64,000 bases of DNA from Symsagittifera roscoffensis (Eukaryota > Xenacoelomorpha > Acoela > Convolutidae), in assembly GCF_963678635.1 (NCBI RefSeq), contig NC_087064.1, forward strand, positions 10,453,671-10,517,670, in the 5' to 3' direction. Under the pieces are notes generated by a model. It ran no database searches, was not told where the DNA came from, and saw only the letters and a program-made list of their open reading frames with translations. Below are positions 46,941 to 57,864 of the stretch, piece after piece. Position 1 is the first letter of the stretch. The number at the start of each line of letters is the position of its first letter. The position numbers were made by a program, and so were the translations under genes.

Positions 46941-47452
46941 TTTCAAATCCCTGTTTGAATCCTCCATCCAGGTATCTTCCGAAGTTAGCTCCCCTAAGCG
47001 GTTCTTGTCAAAGAGTTTTGAGAGGTTGCCTAGTGAGTCCTCCTCCAACTGTTTGGTAGTTCGCTGTCTTTTCTTGAAATGTGATGGTTTCGGCGGTTGT
47101 GACACTGATCATTGCCGCGATGTTTTCTCTCAATTGCTGTTTGGTAGGGTGTTCGATTCTCCTCCAATTACCTGCCAGAATAAAAGCCGTCTAGTGTCGG
47201 CGTCTTGTTGATCCTCTGACAATGTCTATTTCCGCCGTGATGGTTGACGGGTCTCACTCTACGAACTGTCTTAATTTTTTTGGGTTTCCCTGATTATCTT
47301 CCTCGATTCTTCTTCGGTTATCTTCCCTGTAGGGTTTTCCTGACTTCTTCCTACTCCGACTTATCGTTCGTATTGCTGAAGGATCGTTTCCACCGCGGAT
47401 TCCTTTCTTCACCTCTTCAATGTTCCTGTGGTGTGTCCGACCACCAGTCGTA

Positions 47453-48004
47453 TTATCTGTTCGGCTGCTCGCTCATTGTTTTCAGTGTTTTTAAGTGATT
47501 TTGAATAGTTTTTGCAGAGTTTCTTGCCTGCCGTTTTCTGGGTTGAAAATTAGAGAAAGTGTTTGTTTGCAGTAGTGTTTTGCTGTTTAGCTGTTTGAAC
47601 GATCGCAAAAGTTGATTTGTATCGTTCCGCTTGAGCTTTGGTCGTTTATGACCGTTTTGGTTGCCATAGCACCATGGACCGTGGAGGGATGAGTTCTGTG
47701 CTTCTTTTGTTCTAGAATGTTCTAGAACATTCCCATTCCGGTTGAGCAAACGATTGATTTTTAGCGTACTGCTCACGCAGTCTATAGCTTTGTGGAAGAA
47801 ATTAATTGTTGTTACTACGAACATTTGGTCTAATTCGGATTCGTGCCATTGATCACTATGCGCTTCTCGTGTCAAGTAGTCGACCATCCCCATGTCCTTC
47901 ACAGGGTTTTGAGCTTTTTTGATCTGATAGTAACTGATATTGAGGCTTTTTGGTAAAAAAATTTTTTGTGACCGCGTTCTTCTCGCTTCGTTCTCGAGTA
48001 CCAC
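47453..48004 (-). pseudogene. Gypsy remnant ORF, probable gag/pol debris
   Basis: 183-codon open stretch, Lys/Asn-rich, with VDYLTREAHSDQWHESEL and VTTINFFHKAIDCVS. It lies between the gag start and integrase pieces of the same remnant. Too diverged to assign a domain safely. Confidence 0.35.
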
Positions 48005-48015
48005 TTTGTTTCTGA

Positions 48016-48222
48016 CTAATTCTCTACGATCTCTTGTTTTTGTTGCAGTTGCGTATTCCCGGTCCCTAAGTGTTTTAATAACTGAAATTGCTCTTTCAGT
48101 ATATCTTTTGGTTCTTCAAGCATAATCTCTGGGTTTGCATTTTCCTTGACCGTGACTGCCATTAGAAATTTCTCTAACAAAATTTTAAATTGCCACGGTG
48201 GATCTAGATTTGCAGATGCCAA
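48016..48222 (-). pseudogene. gag: Gypsy gag start
   Basis: Opens MASANLDPPWQFKILLEKF about 50 bp inside the primer site, the usual position of gag. The fragment continues as a Glu/Gln/Leu-rich helix (EQFQLLKHLGTGNTQLQQKQ). Broken at the end. Confidence 0.5.
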
Positions 48223-48271
48223 AACACTGGTATTCTCAATACAATACGATTGTCCTCTGATGAAAATCCTG

Positions 48272-48283
48272 CCGGCTGCGCCA
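48272..48283 (-). other. Primer binding site of Gypsy remnant
   Basis: Minus strand TGGCGCAGCCGG directly follows the LTR end CTCACC. The Gypsy element at 61596 has TGGCGCAGCCAG in the same place. Confidence 0.75.
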
Positions 48284-48530
48284 GGTGAGTTCCTACGTGA
48301 CTATTTTGAGATAAAACTGATTTATAATTCCTAAATTGCTCTTTTTATTACTAGTTTTTCTCTAGGAGATCTGCTTAGATCAACGTAGTTTTCGCCTGGA
48401 CTGTTTGATTTAGCCAAACTATATTGTCCAACTTAACTTACCTGGGACATTACAATAAGACATGAACAAATAGATATATGAATCACTCGGGATTACGTAA
48501 CATTATTGCTATTGCAGAAGTAGTGCCGTA
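48284..48530 (-). repeat. 5' LTR of minus-strand Gypsy remnant
   Basis: Diverged partner of 45402-45650. Its right end (GTGCCGTA on plus) abuts the target-duplication copy AAGTG at 48531. Confidence 0.7.
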
Positions 48531-51374
48531 AAGTGTTAAAATTATGGGTATTCTTAAAATTCTGCCCGTCAATAAGCAGAATGGGCCCAAGAGCAGATTA
48601 ACAAAAAATTAACATTTTTCATAAGCTAGTTGGTAAATCAGTATTAAAATTGTCAATATGATTAAAGAAACTAGTTTTATATGCATAATTTGAGTACTTT
48701 AACTGAGTTTTTTTGTTTAAAAAGTCGCAAAAAATTGATGAGAATTTTCAGTTTTTTAATTTCCCTGGTTTTACTGACAATTCTGGTAATTGCTTTCAAT
48801 CAATTAGCCCATATAAATCAATAAAACTCATTGTTTTGAAGTTTTTCTGCTTTTGGATCCATTCTGCTCTTGGACTACTCTGCTTATTGCTCTGCCTCCA
48901 AAATTCAGATCAGTTATGGAATTTACTTTGCCTCAATTCATTTTTAAGTAGTTCTGTAGTGCAGAATAACTCGGCACACATAAAAAGGGTCTTAGCGTTC
49001 CAGAATCACAAATTAAAATAGCAGTTTATTTGAACTAGTTTCAAAAATTTCAATTTTTTTAGTGCTATGTGTGTAATCGATGGTGTCAGCTGTTTGAGGA
49101 TTTAGTAACTCGTTTTCTTCTGAAAATTAGTCTAAGTAAGCATTTATATTCCGAGCATTTCAATTCCGTGTTTTCTTTATGTTCCGAGAAATTAATTCCG
49201 TAGTTTCTTCGAAAGACAACAATAATTTTAAATGCAAAAACTAATTCCTCAGAGCACATTTTTGTCTTAAAGTTGCCTTGAAAAAGATCATACTGCTGTT
49301 TTTATTTAATTCCGTTGTATAATTGGAAATGCTACTGAAGAAATAAAGCTTTTGTTTTAATTGTTTACATAAGATTCTAGTGGACTCTTTCTCATTATAA
49401 AATTGTTCACACCTTAAGATAAGAATGCCTTTTTAGCAAAACATTCAATTCCGATTTCAACTGAACAACTTAACTAAAAAGTTCAAATTTCAAATTCAAG
49501 TATTTATCTTTTCAAATTGTAAACGGTTTTTTTTTTCAGTCAAATGTTCTTTTCAGTTTCTTAAACCTGGAAAAATGCAACGAATTAAGTTGAAGGTATG
49601 ATCGAGGAAACTTAATATTTATCCGCGAAGCCATTCAGGCGTAGCGTGCTTATTGTTTTGACTTTGAAAACAGATGAATGCCCCACTGCTCTCAAAATTA
49701 AATTAACCAAGCCAGGTGAAAGTATTACAACTGCCCCCAGTTGAATCAAATACTGATTTTTGAATATCGAAAATCAATTAAAGCAGAATAAGAGATTAAA
49801 AGAGGACTTAAGTCTAGTAGCAGGTGCAGGAAAAATCAAACTTAAGTTATTTGGATGAGCCAGCCTGCATTTTTCTCAGTGACTTCTATCTCTTTGCCCA
49901 AACAGACAGTTGAATTCATCTATTTCTTTCCTTCATTTTTTCTCTAAAAAATAAAAGCTACTTTTTCTAACCGTATTTTTATTCTAGAGTCACTCAATAC
50001 TTAAAACTTAAATAAGAGTTTCTGTATTCAATGCAAGTGTACTTTAATTGATTGATAAACTGATATCACCCATCATATGCACATCAAACTTGTGCTAAAC
50101 AAGAATTTCTCCGTGTGCAATGGTGCTTTATACTAATTTAGACGTTTTTGCGCGGTTTATCCACTATCCTCAATTAATTTAACTCTATACTTGATTATCT
50201 CATCAGGGGTGGAACTTTTGACCCAATTCAGGAGAGGAAGCATCTACACTCATTAAGTAAGGAACTATCAAGTGTGTTTATTCCGACTAATTTGATTTCG
50301 ACGACCTAAAATGAGAGCAGTTCACTGAACCTGTTATGATTTTAGTGTAAATTTTCTTCAAGTTTACTAATTTTTTATAAGCAAAATGTACCCAATTTTA
50401 GTCAAAATAAGATTGAATTGGATAGATAAACCTCCACCATAGGCAAAATTTGCTCATCTTTGTTCAAAATAAGAACAAAAGATAGATAAACTCCCAATTA
50501 ACCTAAAGTTTTCTCAATTTTGTTCAAAGTAAAGTCATTTAAGATAGGTAAACACCGAAAAAAGCACTCGAAACAACAACACTTGAGTCGGACACACTTA
50601 TTCAATTGAAAGCGGACACAGCACATCGTCCTCGCTTCTAGACGAGCAGCGGGACATAAACTTCCTTCCATCTTCTCTCCACCTATTCCCAGCAAACTAG
50701 TGTCAGAGAGAAAATATTAGGTTAACAAATTAGAACTCCCCCCCCTAAATGTTGAAAATAGACGAACAATTAAAGATGTTGTCAAATAGATGATGGAAAA
50801 CAATTAAAATGTGAAATTTGTATTTATTATTTCCTTTTAAATTATTGGCTCATAAAATTATCATTGTAATTTTAATACCAGATCGATTATGATTTATGAT
50901 TTCAACAGACCCGACACTTATAACTTAAGTTACTAATTGATACAAAAAGATCTTTTAACGCCCCCTATTCTGTCTCTTAGTAAAACGTCTGTCCACATAC
51001 ATTTTCAATGGCAAAATGTTGGCAATATCATTTTCGGTCAACAAATCTGAAATAAGTAAATTAACTTAAATCTGCTGAATTTGTTGTTGGCTTTCAATTA
51101 TCCCTTAATTCCACGGCAAAAAACGTGTAAATAACGTAAAAAGCTTTGATCTGATCTACTAAGTTCCTCAAGTTCATCGATATTGCCACCAATTTCTGTT
51201 GAACTTCAAATTTTGGCGGTGTAAGAAATTATTTAGAATGATTTTCCTTCCCTTCAAATGGAAATTTGTTTCATTTTTTTTGTATGATTACAAAAAATTT
51301 TTTGCTCCGAATTACGAATGAAAGGGCGGAATAATTTTATTTGGTGTTTTGTTTCTCCAGAAAAACTTCTTTTT
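48531..51374. other. Intron sequence, mostly unrecognised
   Basis: AT-rich, no supported exon. Between about 50380 and 50560 a ~70-bp degenerate unit (TTTGTTCAAAATAAG followed by GATAGATAAACTCC) is repeated three times in tandem. Confidence 0.45.
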
Positions 51375-51716
51375 TTTTACTAATCACTTTTGAAATTTTT
51401 TTATCATCTACAAAGTTTTGATGCCTTAAGTGCAAAATTAAAAAAAAATTACTTTTTGATCTTTTTTCATTAAATTATGGGGGTTCAAAATTGCAAATTT
51501 GACCAATTTGGGATAATACTCGTGAAGTATATTTCGTGCTATTCAGGTGAAATCGTTCTAAATTGAATGGAATCGAGTTGGTTTTCTCAATGCGTAATCA
51601 GAATCAAAATATGTTACTTGTAGTTTAGATGTCGGAGAGATGGAAAAAAAAGAAAAAAGTTAAAACGGCTATTGGAGCTTTCAGGTCTTCGTCTTGATGC
51701 AAGCTGTTTTGTTCAC
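51375..51716 (+). mobile_element. Old copy of foldback family 1 right arm
   Basis: Order of matching words: TTTTTTTATCATCTACAAAG, GATCTTTTTTCATTAAATTATGGGGGTTC, CAATTTGGGATAATAC, TATTTCGTGCTATTCA, AAATCGTTCTAAATTG and the tip TTTCAGGTCTTCGTCTTGATGC. About the same spacing as in 39270-39707, but much more diverged. Confidence 0.6.
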
Positions 51717-52318
51717 GTTTTATTTTAAATTTTCAAAAAAAAATTGATCAAGTTGTTTTTATCATTTATGAAGTCAATTGCATTTTTCCTGCAAATATTC
51801 AAATACAGATCGGAGACTCCTCGGGGTAGTTCCGGCAATCTTCTAGTCCTGCCCCCTTCGACTTGCTTTTATATAGGTATCACTTGATTATAGCTTGACG
51901 TGTGTGGAGTGGGCACAGATACGTATTGCTTTCTACTGGGCCGAGAACGCTGAAAACTTCCAATTAGTATTTTTGTGTCCTAATTCTAACTCAATTTTCA
52001 CATTTCAAAAAATTAAACTAGAAAAAAAAGCTTTGCTAAAAACTGAAGTCAGCTACAGATTCAACTTTTTAGTTTAAGACCATATGAATTTTAAAAAATG
52101 ACAAAAGTTCTGCCAGTGAAAAATAGTTGACAGATGATTTGTCGAAATAGGAAATTGCTAGGTTTACATTTAAAAGAAGTGTTTTCGAAGCCAAACCCCG
52201 CGGTAAAATTTTCAGCTCAGATGAAAAAAAGTATCGTCATTTTTTCAGAATTGTTTCCATGCAGTTTTATCTAGGTAAAATTAGCCAATCAGATTCTTCA
52301 TTTATAACAGTCAGGGAC

Positions 52319-52600
52319 TGATCTAGGATTTTTTCGAGCGGATTTTTTCGAAAATTTTGTCGATTTTTTTTAGGTCGACCGAATCGATTTTCTGACCTCT
52401 TCTAAATCACTACAATTTGACCAAATTTTCTGCGCCGCAGGCGAACTTTTGAAAAAAAAAAGGCCAAAAAAGGTGTTTTTAGGCGCCTTTAGAAAAGTTT
52501 TAGGGTCAATCAGCCAAAAATGGATACCTCAAAATAGTACAGAGGGGGACCCTTTTGGGTCGGCAGGGGTCGAATCCCTGAGGGGGGAGTGAATTTAGCT
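52319..52600 (+). repeat. Dispersed repeat, same family as in BEL LTR
   Basis: GGTCGACCGAATCGATTTTC, GGCGCCTTTAGAAAAGTTTT, TCAATCAGCCAAAAATGGAT and CTCAAAATAGTACAGAGGGG parallel 22640-22900. Confidence 0.7.
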
Positions 52601-52791
52601 CAGAGTGAATTTGGCAACAAATTCACTTTGAGCTAAAAATTTTTGATGTTCAATCAAAGTTTCGAAATGAGGGCGGCTCCAAAATCCAAAAGATTATGAC
52701 CAAATTTTTATCCCCTTTTGTCCATCAGAATCGATTATATGTTGCCAACATTACTTGCGTTTTTTAGTTATTTAGCTTGTACTTTTTTAAG

Positions 52792-53563
52792 GTTTAACGC
52801 AATCTAAGATTGGAGTCGTAAGTGGAACGATGGATGTTTCTTGCCTCATTGCTGCATTTCTGGTGGGAAGTCACACAACTCCAGAAAATACCAAAACGGT
52901 CTCAATTACTGGAACTCTGCTCTGTGCAGTTACTATTGCTGTTTTTGGGCTCCTTACTTTTATTTCTGGATCCAGTTTGTACTTCGCTTCTTGTATTCTT
53001 GCCCGAGCAGTTAACGGTGTTGGCGTCGCAATGACATTTGCAATGCTTACTCCAATACCTCTGAAGTGCTTTCCAGAAAAAGCAGGTCTGATGGCAGGCA
53101 TAATCCAGACTTCCTTCTGTCTGGGAGTATTTTCCGGACCCATTATTGGAAGCATCTTGATTCCATACGGAGGGTACACAGCACCTTTTATATTTTCAGG
53201 AGCTACGGAGGCTCTTTTCTCTTTTCTTGCCATATTCATCTTCCCATCGTTGACAAATTCAACTGTGAACAACAAACACAATCGCAAAAGCAGTTCTGGA
53301 GGCTATCTGAAGTTTCTTGCCAAGTTCTCAACTATGAGTGTCGTCATACCCTCATCTGTCGTATTTTTCATGTCCGGGTTCAGAAATGCGGCGTTTTCTC
53401 TCCATTTTCAGGAGGCCATAGGGATTGACATTGGGAGTATGGGATTCGTTTTCGTCTCCAATGCAATTACTGCTGGAATCACAGGTTTGTTCCATTCACT
53501 TGCTCAAACCATGCTCATTAACTTCTTTAACTTGAACTCCCAGGCAGTAAAAGTGTTGGCTTG
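52792..53563 (+). CDS. MFS transporter exon 3, copy A
   Basis: Acceptor TTTTTTAAG at 52783-52791; exon 2's last G plus GT complete a Gly codon, then LTQSKIGVVSGTMDVS. About seven further helices are visible: AAFLVGS, GTLLCAVTIAVFGLLTFI, LARAVNGVGVAMTFAM, GLMAGIIQTSFCLGVFSGPI, PFIFSGATEALFSFLAIF, then a polar loop (NNKHNRKSSSGG), MSVVIPSSVVFFMSGF, and GFVFVSNAITAGITG. The pattern of helices 2-8 with a central loop after helix 6 is that of the SLC18/DHA1 branch of the major facilitator superfamily. A donor-like GTCAGT occurs at 53564; without splicing a stop follows at 53645. Exons for helices 9-12 were not found. Identical to copy B at 56097. Confidence 0.8.
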
Positions 53564-54186
53564 GTCAGTAAATTTATTTATTAAACTATCCACCATGAAA
53601 CCGCTCAAAAACAATTTTTTAATGATTTTTATTATAACTTATTAAAACTCAAAGCTAATCTCATTGAAATTTATTAATTCAGAAAATAATTCAGAGAAGA
53701 CGTTTGAATTACGGACAAAAAATTGTTCTTCTGAGCTGAAATATTTTGAAGGCCATTTTGGGCCGTTTTCGTACGTTATGTTTTTGAAATGGACCAAAAC
53801 AAAACAAAAATATACCAACAAAACTCATTTTTTTTTGCAAATAGGAGCCACAAACCGCAAATTCAATGTTATAGACTCAAAAGAAAAGTGTTTCTCCATC
53901 GTCAATTACCATGAACGGAAATAGAAAATTCCGAGGTGGTGGAGTAGGATAATACGCCACAAATTTAATAAATTACAGAACTTCAGTTGAAACAAACCAT
54001 CACAATGTCCAAATTTTGACAATAAAAACTGCCCTATCAGACCATCATGGTATTTCATTCTCAACAAAATTAATAAGCTTCATTGAAAGTATAAAGGAAA
54101 ACAATTGCCAGATGTTTAGAAATTTTAAGCAAATAGACAAAAGTGAAATTCGATTAGATTAAAGTTTTTTAGTACACACATGCTTA
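53564..54186. other. Presumed intron or downstream DNA after exon 3A
   Basis: Contains an 86-codon open stretch at 53664-53924 (Lys/Asn/Phe-rich, no family recognised), repeated identically at 56969-57229 by the duplication. Not supported as an exon. Confidence 0.35.
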
Positions 54187-54195
54187 CTTGAACCC

Positions 54196-55299
54196 GGTGT
54201 CCCACTCTTTAACCCCGCGATATTTAACCCCCTATGTTTACAACCCCTATTTTATAACCCCGTAACTAGATAACCCCACAACAGTTTAACACCCTTTTAA
54301 GGACGATAATTTGTTTCAAATTAAGTCCTACTTTTAAGTACAGAAGTAGTCCAATTAATTGTACTAATTGAGGCCTGAAAAACTAGTCTTAATTCACTTG
54401 ATGCCTCTAGCATCTCAAAAACAATTGCATTTTGATTAAATAGAGAAATAGTCCCTCACTTACACGTTTAAAACAGAGATAACCTACATATTGCTAATTG
54501 AAGGCAACAAAAGACGTTTGTGAGTTTTATGAAAATCATACTGCCTATTTCCTTAACCATTGTTATACCACTCTATCAGATCAGATATAATGTTTGAAGC
54601 GTCATTCTATTTTACTTTATTGTCGAAAGACACACAAAAACAAATGCTAGTGATATCAGGCCACGAGTATTACCTTAAACGCAAAAACAAGACAACTAAA
54701 AATTGGAACTGCTCGAAGTACCAAACAAATAAATGCCGCGCAACAGCAATTAGGGATGGAGACAATTTTTTTTGAAACGATGGGTGAATATAATCACGAT
54801 ATTTCAACGAGCCAACCTGATGCTCGACTAATTTTGAAAAACATCAAGAATCTTAGCGATAGTAACACCCCAACCGTCGCAGTCCCAACCACCATTCAGC
54901 CCATTACAGAAGACATTGCCATTCAACTAGCCCTACCAACCAACGAAAACTTAATTCGCACCGCACAACGAGCGCCCAAGCAACGAGAAGGAGTCTTACC
55001 AATTTCCCCAGCAACCAGAAGCTTCGAAATTTTATAAGATTTGACAGTGGGCAAAACTATCTTAAGAGGATTATTTTATTCGTCGACCCTGAAATGCTTC
55101 GTGTGCTTGGAAAATCCAACTTCTGGTTGGCGATGGAACTTTCAAAGTCACCCCGAAAATGTTTTATAAACTTTATTTTTTACACGTTAGTCTTTCAGGA
55201 ACAGCTCCCGCTTGCATGTATGCGTTCCGGCCAGATAAAACAGAAAAAACCTACCGCCGTTTCTTAGAAGCCCTGAAAATACTAGCCCCTGATAATAGA
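54196..55299 (+). mobile_element. Truncated left part of MULE transposon (copy A)
   Basis: Identical to the first 1.1 kb of the complete element at 57501-60000, including the flanking CTTGAACCC at 54187-54195, the AACCCC-rich inverted end, the FLYWCH zinc-finger region and the first transposase pieces. It stops at the duplication joint 55299, so it has no right end. Confidence 0.85.
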
Positions 55300-55621
55300 C
55301 TCACATTTCAAAAAATTAAACTAGAAAAAAAAGCTTTGCTAAAAACTGAAGTCAGCTACAGATTCAACTTTTTAGTTTAAGACCATATGAATTTTAAAAA
55401 ATGACAAAAGTTCTGCCAGTGAAAAATAGTTGACAGATGATTTGTCGAAATAGGAAATTGCTAGGTTTACATTTAAAAGAAGTGTTTTCGAAGCCAAACC
55501 CCGCGGTAAAATTTTCAGCTCAGATGAAAAAAAGTATCGTCATTTTTTCAGAATTGTTTCCATGCAGTTTTATCTAGGTAAAATTAGCCAATCAGATTCT
55601 TCATTTATAACAGTCAGGGAC

Positions 55622-55905
55622 TGATCTAGGATTTTTTCGAGCGGATTTTTTCGAAAATTTTGTCGATTTTTTTTAGGTCGACCGAATCGATTTTCTGACC
55701 TCTTCTAAATCACTACAATTTGACCAAATTTTCTGCGCCGCAGGCGAACTTTTGAAAAAAAAAACAGGCCAAAAAAGGTGTTTTTAGGCGCATTTAGAAA
55801 AGTTTTAGGGTCAATCAGCCAAAAATGGATACCTCAAAATAGTACAGAGAGGGACCCTTTTGGGTCGGCAGGGGTCGAATCCCTGAGGGGGGAGTGAATT
55901 TAGCT
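55622..55905 (+). repeat. Dispersed repeat (duplicated copy)
   Basis: Copy B of 52319-52600, with the few duplication differences lying inside it. Confidence 0.7.
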
Positions 55906-56096
55906 CAGAGTGAATTTGGCAACAAATTCACTTTGAGCTAAAAATTTTTGATGTTCAATCAAAGTTTCGAAATGAGGGCGGCTCCAAAATCCAAAAGATT
56001 ATGACCAAATTTTTATCCCCTTTTGTCCATCAGAATCGATTATATGTTGCCAACATTACTTGCGTTTTTTAGTTATTTAGCTTGTACTTTTTTAAG

Positions 56097-56868
56097 GTTT
56101 AACGCAATCTAAGATTGGAGTCGTAAGTGGAACGATGGATGTTTCTTGCCTCATTGCTGCATTTCTGGTGGGAAGTCACACAACTCCAGAAAATACCAAA
56201 ACGGTCTCAATTACTGGAACTCTGCTCTGTGCAGTTACTATTGCTGTTTTTGGGCTCCTTACTTTTATTTCTGGATCCAGTTTGTACTTCGCTTCTTGTA
56301 TTCTTGCCCGAGCAGTTAACGGTGTTGGCGTCGCAATGACATTTGCAATGCTTACTCCAATACCTCTGAAGTGCTTTCCAGAAAAAGCAGGTCTGATGGC
56401 AGGCATAATCCAGACTTCCTTCTGTCTGGGAGTATTTTCCGGACCCATTATTGGAAGCATCTTGATTCCATACGGAGGGTACACAGCACCTTTTATATTT
56501 TCAGGAGCTACGGAGGCTCTTTTCTCTTTTCTTGCCATATTCATCTTCCCATCGTTGACAAATTCAACTGTGAACAACAAACACAATCGCAAAAGCAGTT
56601 CTGGAGGCTATCTGAAGTTTCTTGCCAAGTTCTCAACTATGAGTGTCGTCATACCCTCATCTGTCGTATTTTTCATGTCCGGGTTCAGAAATGCGGCGTT
56701 TTCTCTCCATTTTCAGGAGGCCATAGGGATTGACATTGGGAGTATGGGATTCGTTTTCGTCTCCAATGCAATTACTGCTGGAATCACAGGTTTGTTCCAT
56801 TCACTTGCTCAAACCATGCTCATTAACTTCTTTAACTTGAACTCCCAGGCAGTAAAAGTGTTGGCTTG
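56097..56868 (+). CDS. MFS transporter exon 3, copy B
   Basis: Same sequence, acceptor and frame as exon 3A; no amino-acid difference seen. Splicing from exon 2 could in principle use either copy, giving the same protein, or include both in series. The lack of divergence means no evidence that the two have separate roles. As with copy A, helices 9-12 have no visible exon before the MULE transposon at 57501. Confidence 0.78.
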
Positions 56869-57500
56869 GTCAGTAAATTTATTTATTAAACTATCCACCA
56901 TGAAACCGCTCAAAAACAATTTTTTAATGATTTTTATTATAACTTATTAAAACTCAAAGCTAATCTCATTGAAATTTATTAATTCAGAAAATAATTCAGA
57001 GAAGACGTTTGAATTACGGACAAAAAATTGTTCTTCTGAGCTGAAATATTTTGAAGGCCATTTTGGGCCGTTTTCGTACGTTATGTTTTTGAAATGGACC
57101 AAAACAAAACAAAAATATACCAACAAAACTCATTTTTTTTTGCAAATAGGAGCCACAAACCGCAAATTCAATGTTATAGACTCAAAAGAAAAGTGTTTCT
57201 CCATCGTCAATTACCATGAACGGAAATAGAAAATTCCGAGGTGGTGGAGTAGGATAATACGCCACAAATTTAATAAATTACAGAACTTCAGTTGAAACAA
57301 ACCATCACAATGTCCAAATTTTGACAATAAAAACTGCCCTATCAGACCATCATGGTATTTCATTCTCAACAAAATTAATAAGCTTCATTGAAAGTATAAA
57401 GGAAAACAATTGCCAGATGTTTAGAAATTTTAAGCAAATAGACAAAAGTGAAATTCGATTAGATTAAAGTTTTTTAGTACACACATGCTTACTTGAACCC

Positions 57501-57605
57501 GGTGTCCCACTCTTTAACCCCGCGATATTTAACCCCCTATGTTTACAACCCCTATTTTATAACCCCGTAACTAGATAACCCCACAACAGTTTAACACCCT
57601 TTTAA
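57501..57605 (+). repeat. Left inverted end of MULE, AACCCC subrepeats
   Basis: TTTAACCCCGCG, TTTAACCCCCTA, TACAACCCCTA, TATAACCCCGTA, GATAACCCCAC and TTTAACACCC follow each other about every 15-17 bp. Confidence 0.8.
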
Positions 57606-57864
57606 GGACGATAATTTGTTTCAAATTAAGTCCTACTTTTAAGTACAGAAGTAGTCCAATTAATTGTACTAATTGAGGCCTGAAAAACTAGTCTTAATTC
57701 ACTTGATGCCTCTAGCATCTCAAAAACAATTGCATTTTGATTAAATAGAGAAATAGTCCCTCACTTACACGTTTAAAACAGAGATAACCTACATATTGCT
57801 AATTGAAGGCAACAAAAGACGTTTGTGAGTTTTATGAAAATCATACTGCCTATTTCCTTAACCA

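Larger units (their letters stand above)
45402..48530 (-). mobile_element. Gypsy-type LTR retrotransposon remnant
   Basis: Minus-strand element with diverged LTRs at both ends, a primer site directly inside the 5' LTR and recognisable gag and integrase pieces, bounded on both sides by the 5-bp word AAGTG (45397-45401 and 48531-48535), which fits a Gypsy target-site duplication. Total length 3129 bp, so protease, reverse transcriptase and RNase H are largely deleted. It sits in the large intron of the transporter gene, antisense to it. Confidence 0.8.
51998..55299 (+). repeat. Tandem segmental duplication, copy A
   Basis: Matches 55301-58604 with only about four differences visible in 3.3 kb: a 2-bp CA insertion near 55765, GCGCCTTT/GCGCATTT, GAGGGGGA/GAGAGGGA. 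Contains one interspersed repeat, transporter exon 3A, and the left 1.1 kb of the MULE transposon. The joint at 55299-55301 (GATAATAGA-C-TCACATTTC) has one extra base and no long homology. Confidence 0.93.

Noticed and set aside
52871..53287. Minus-strand 138-codon frame, also at 56176-56592
   Set aside because: Antisense shadow of transporter exon 3, which has clear membrane helices and splice sites on the plus strand.
53664..53924. 86-codon plus-strand frame after transporter exon 3 (duplicated at 56969)
   Set aside because: Low-complexity Lys/Asn/Phe composition, not hydrophobic enough for the missing transporter helices, no matching acceptor phase.
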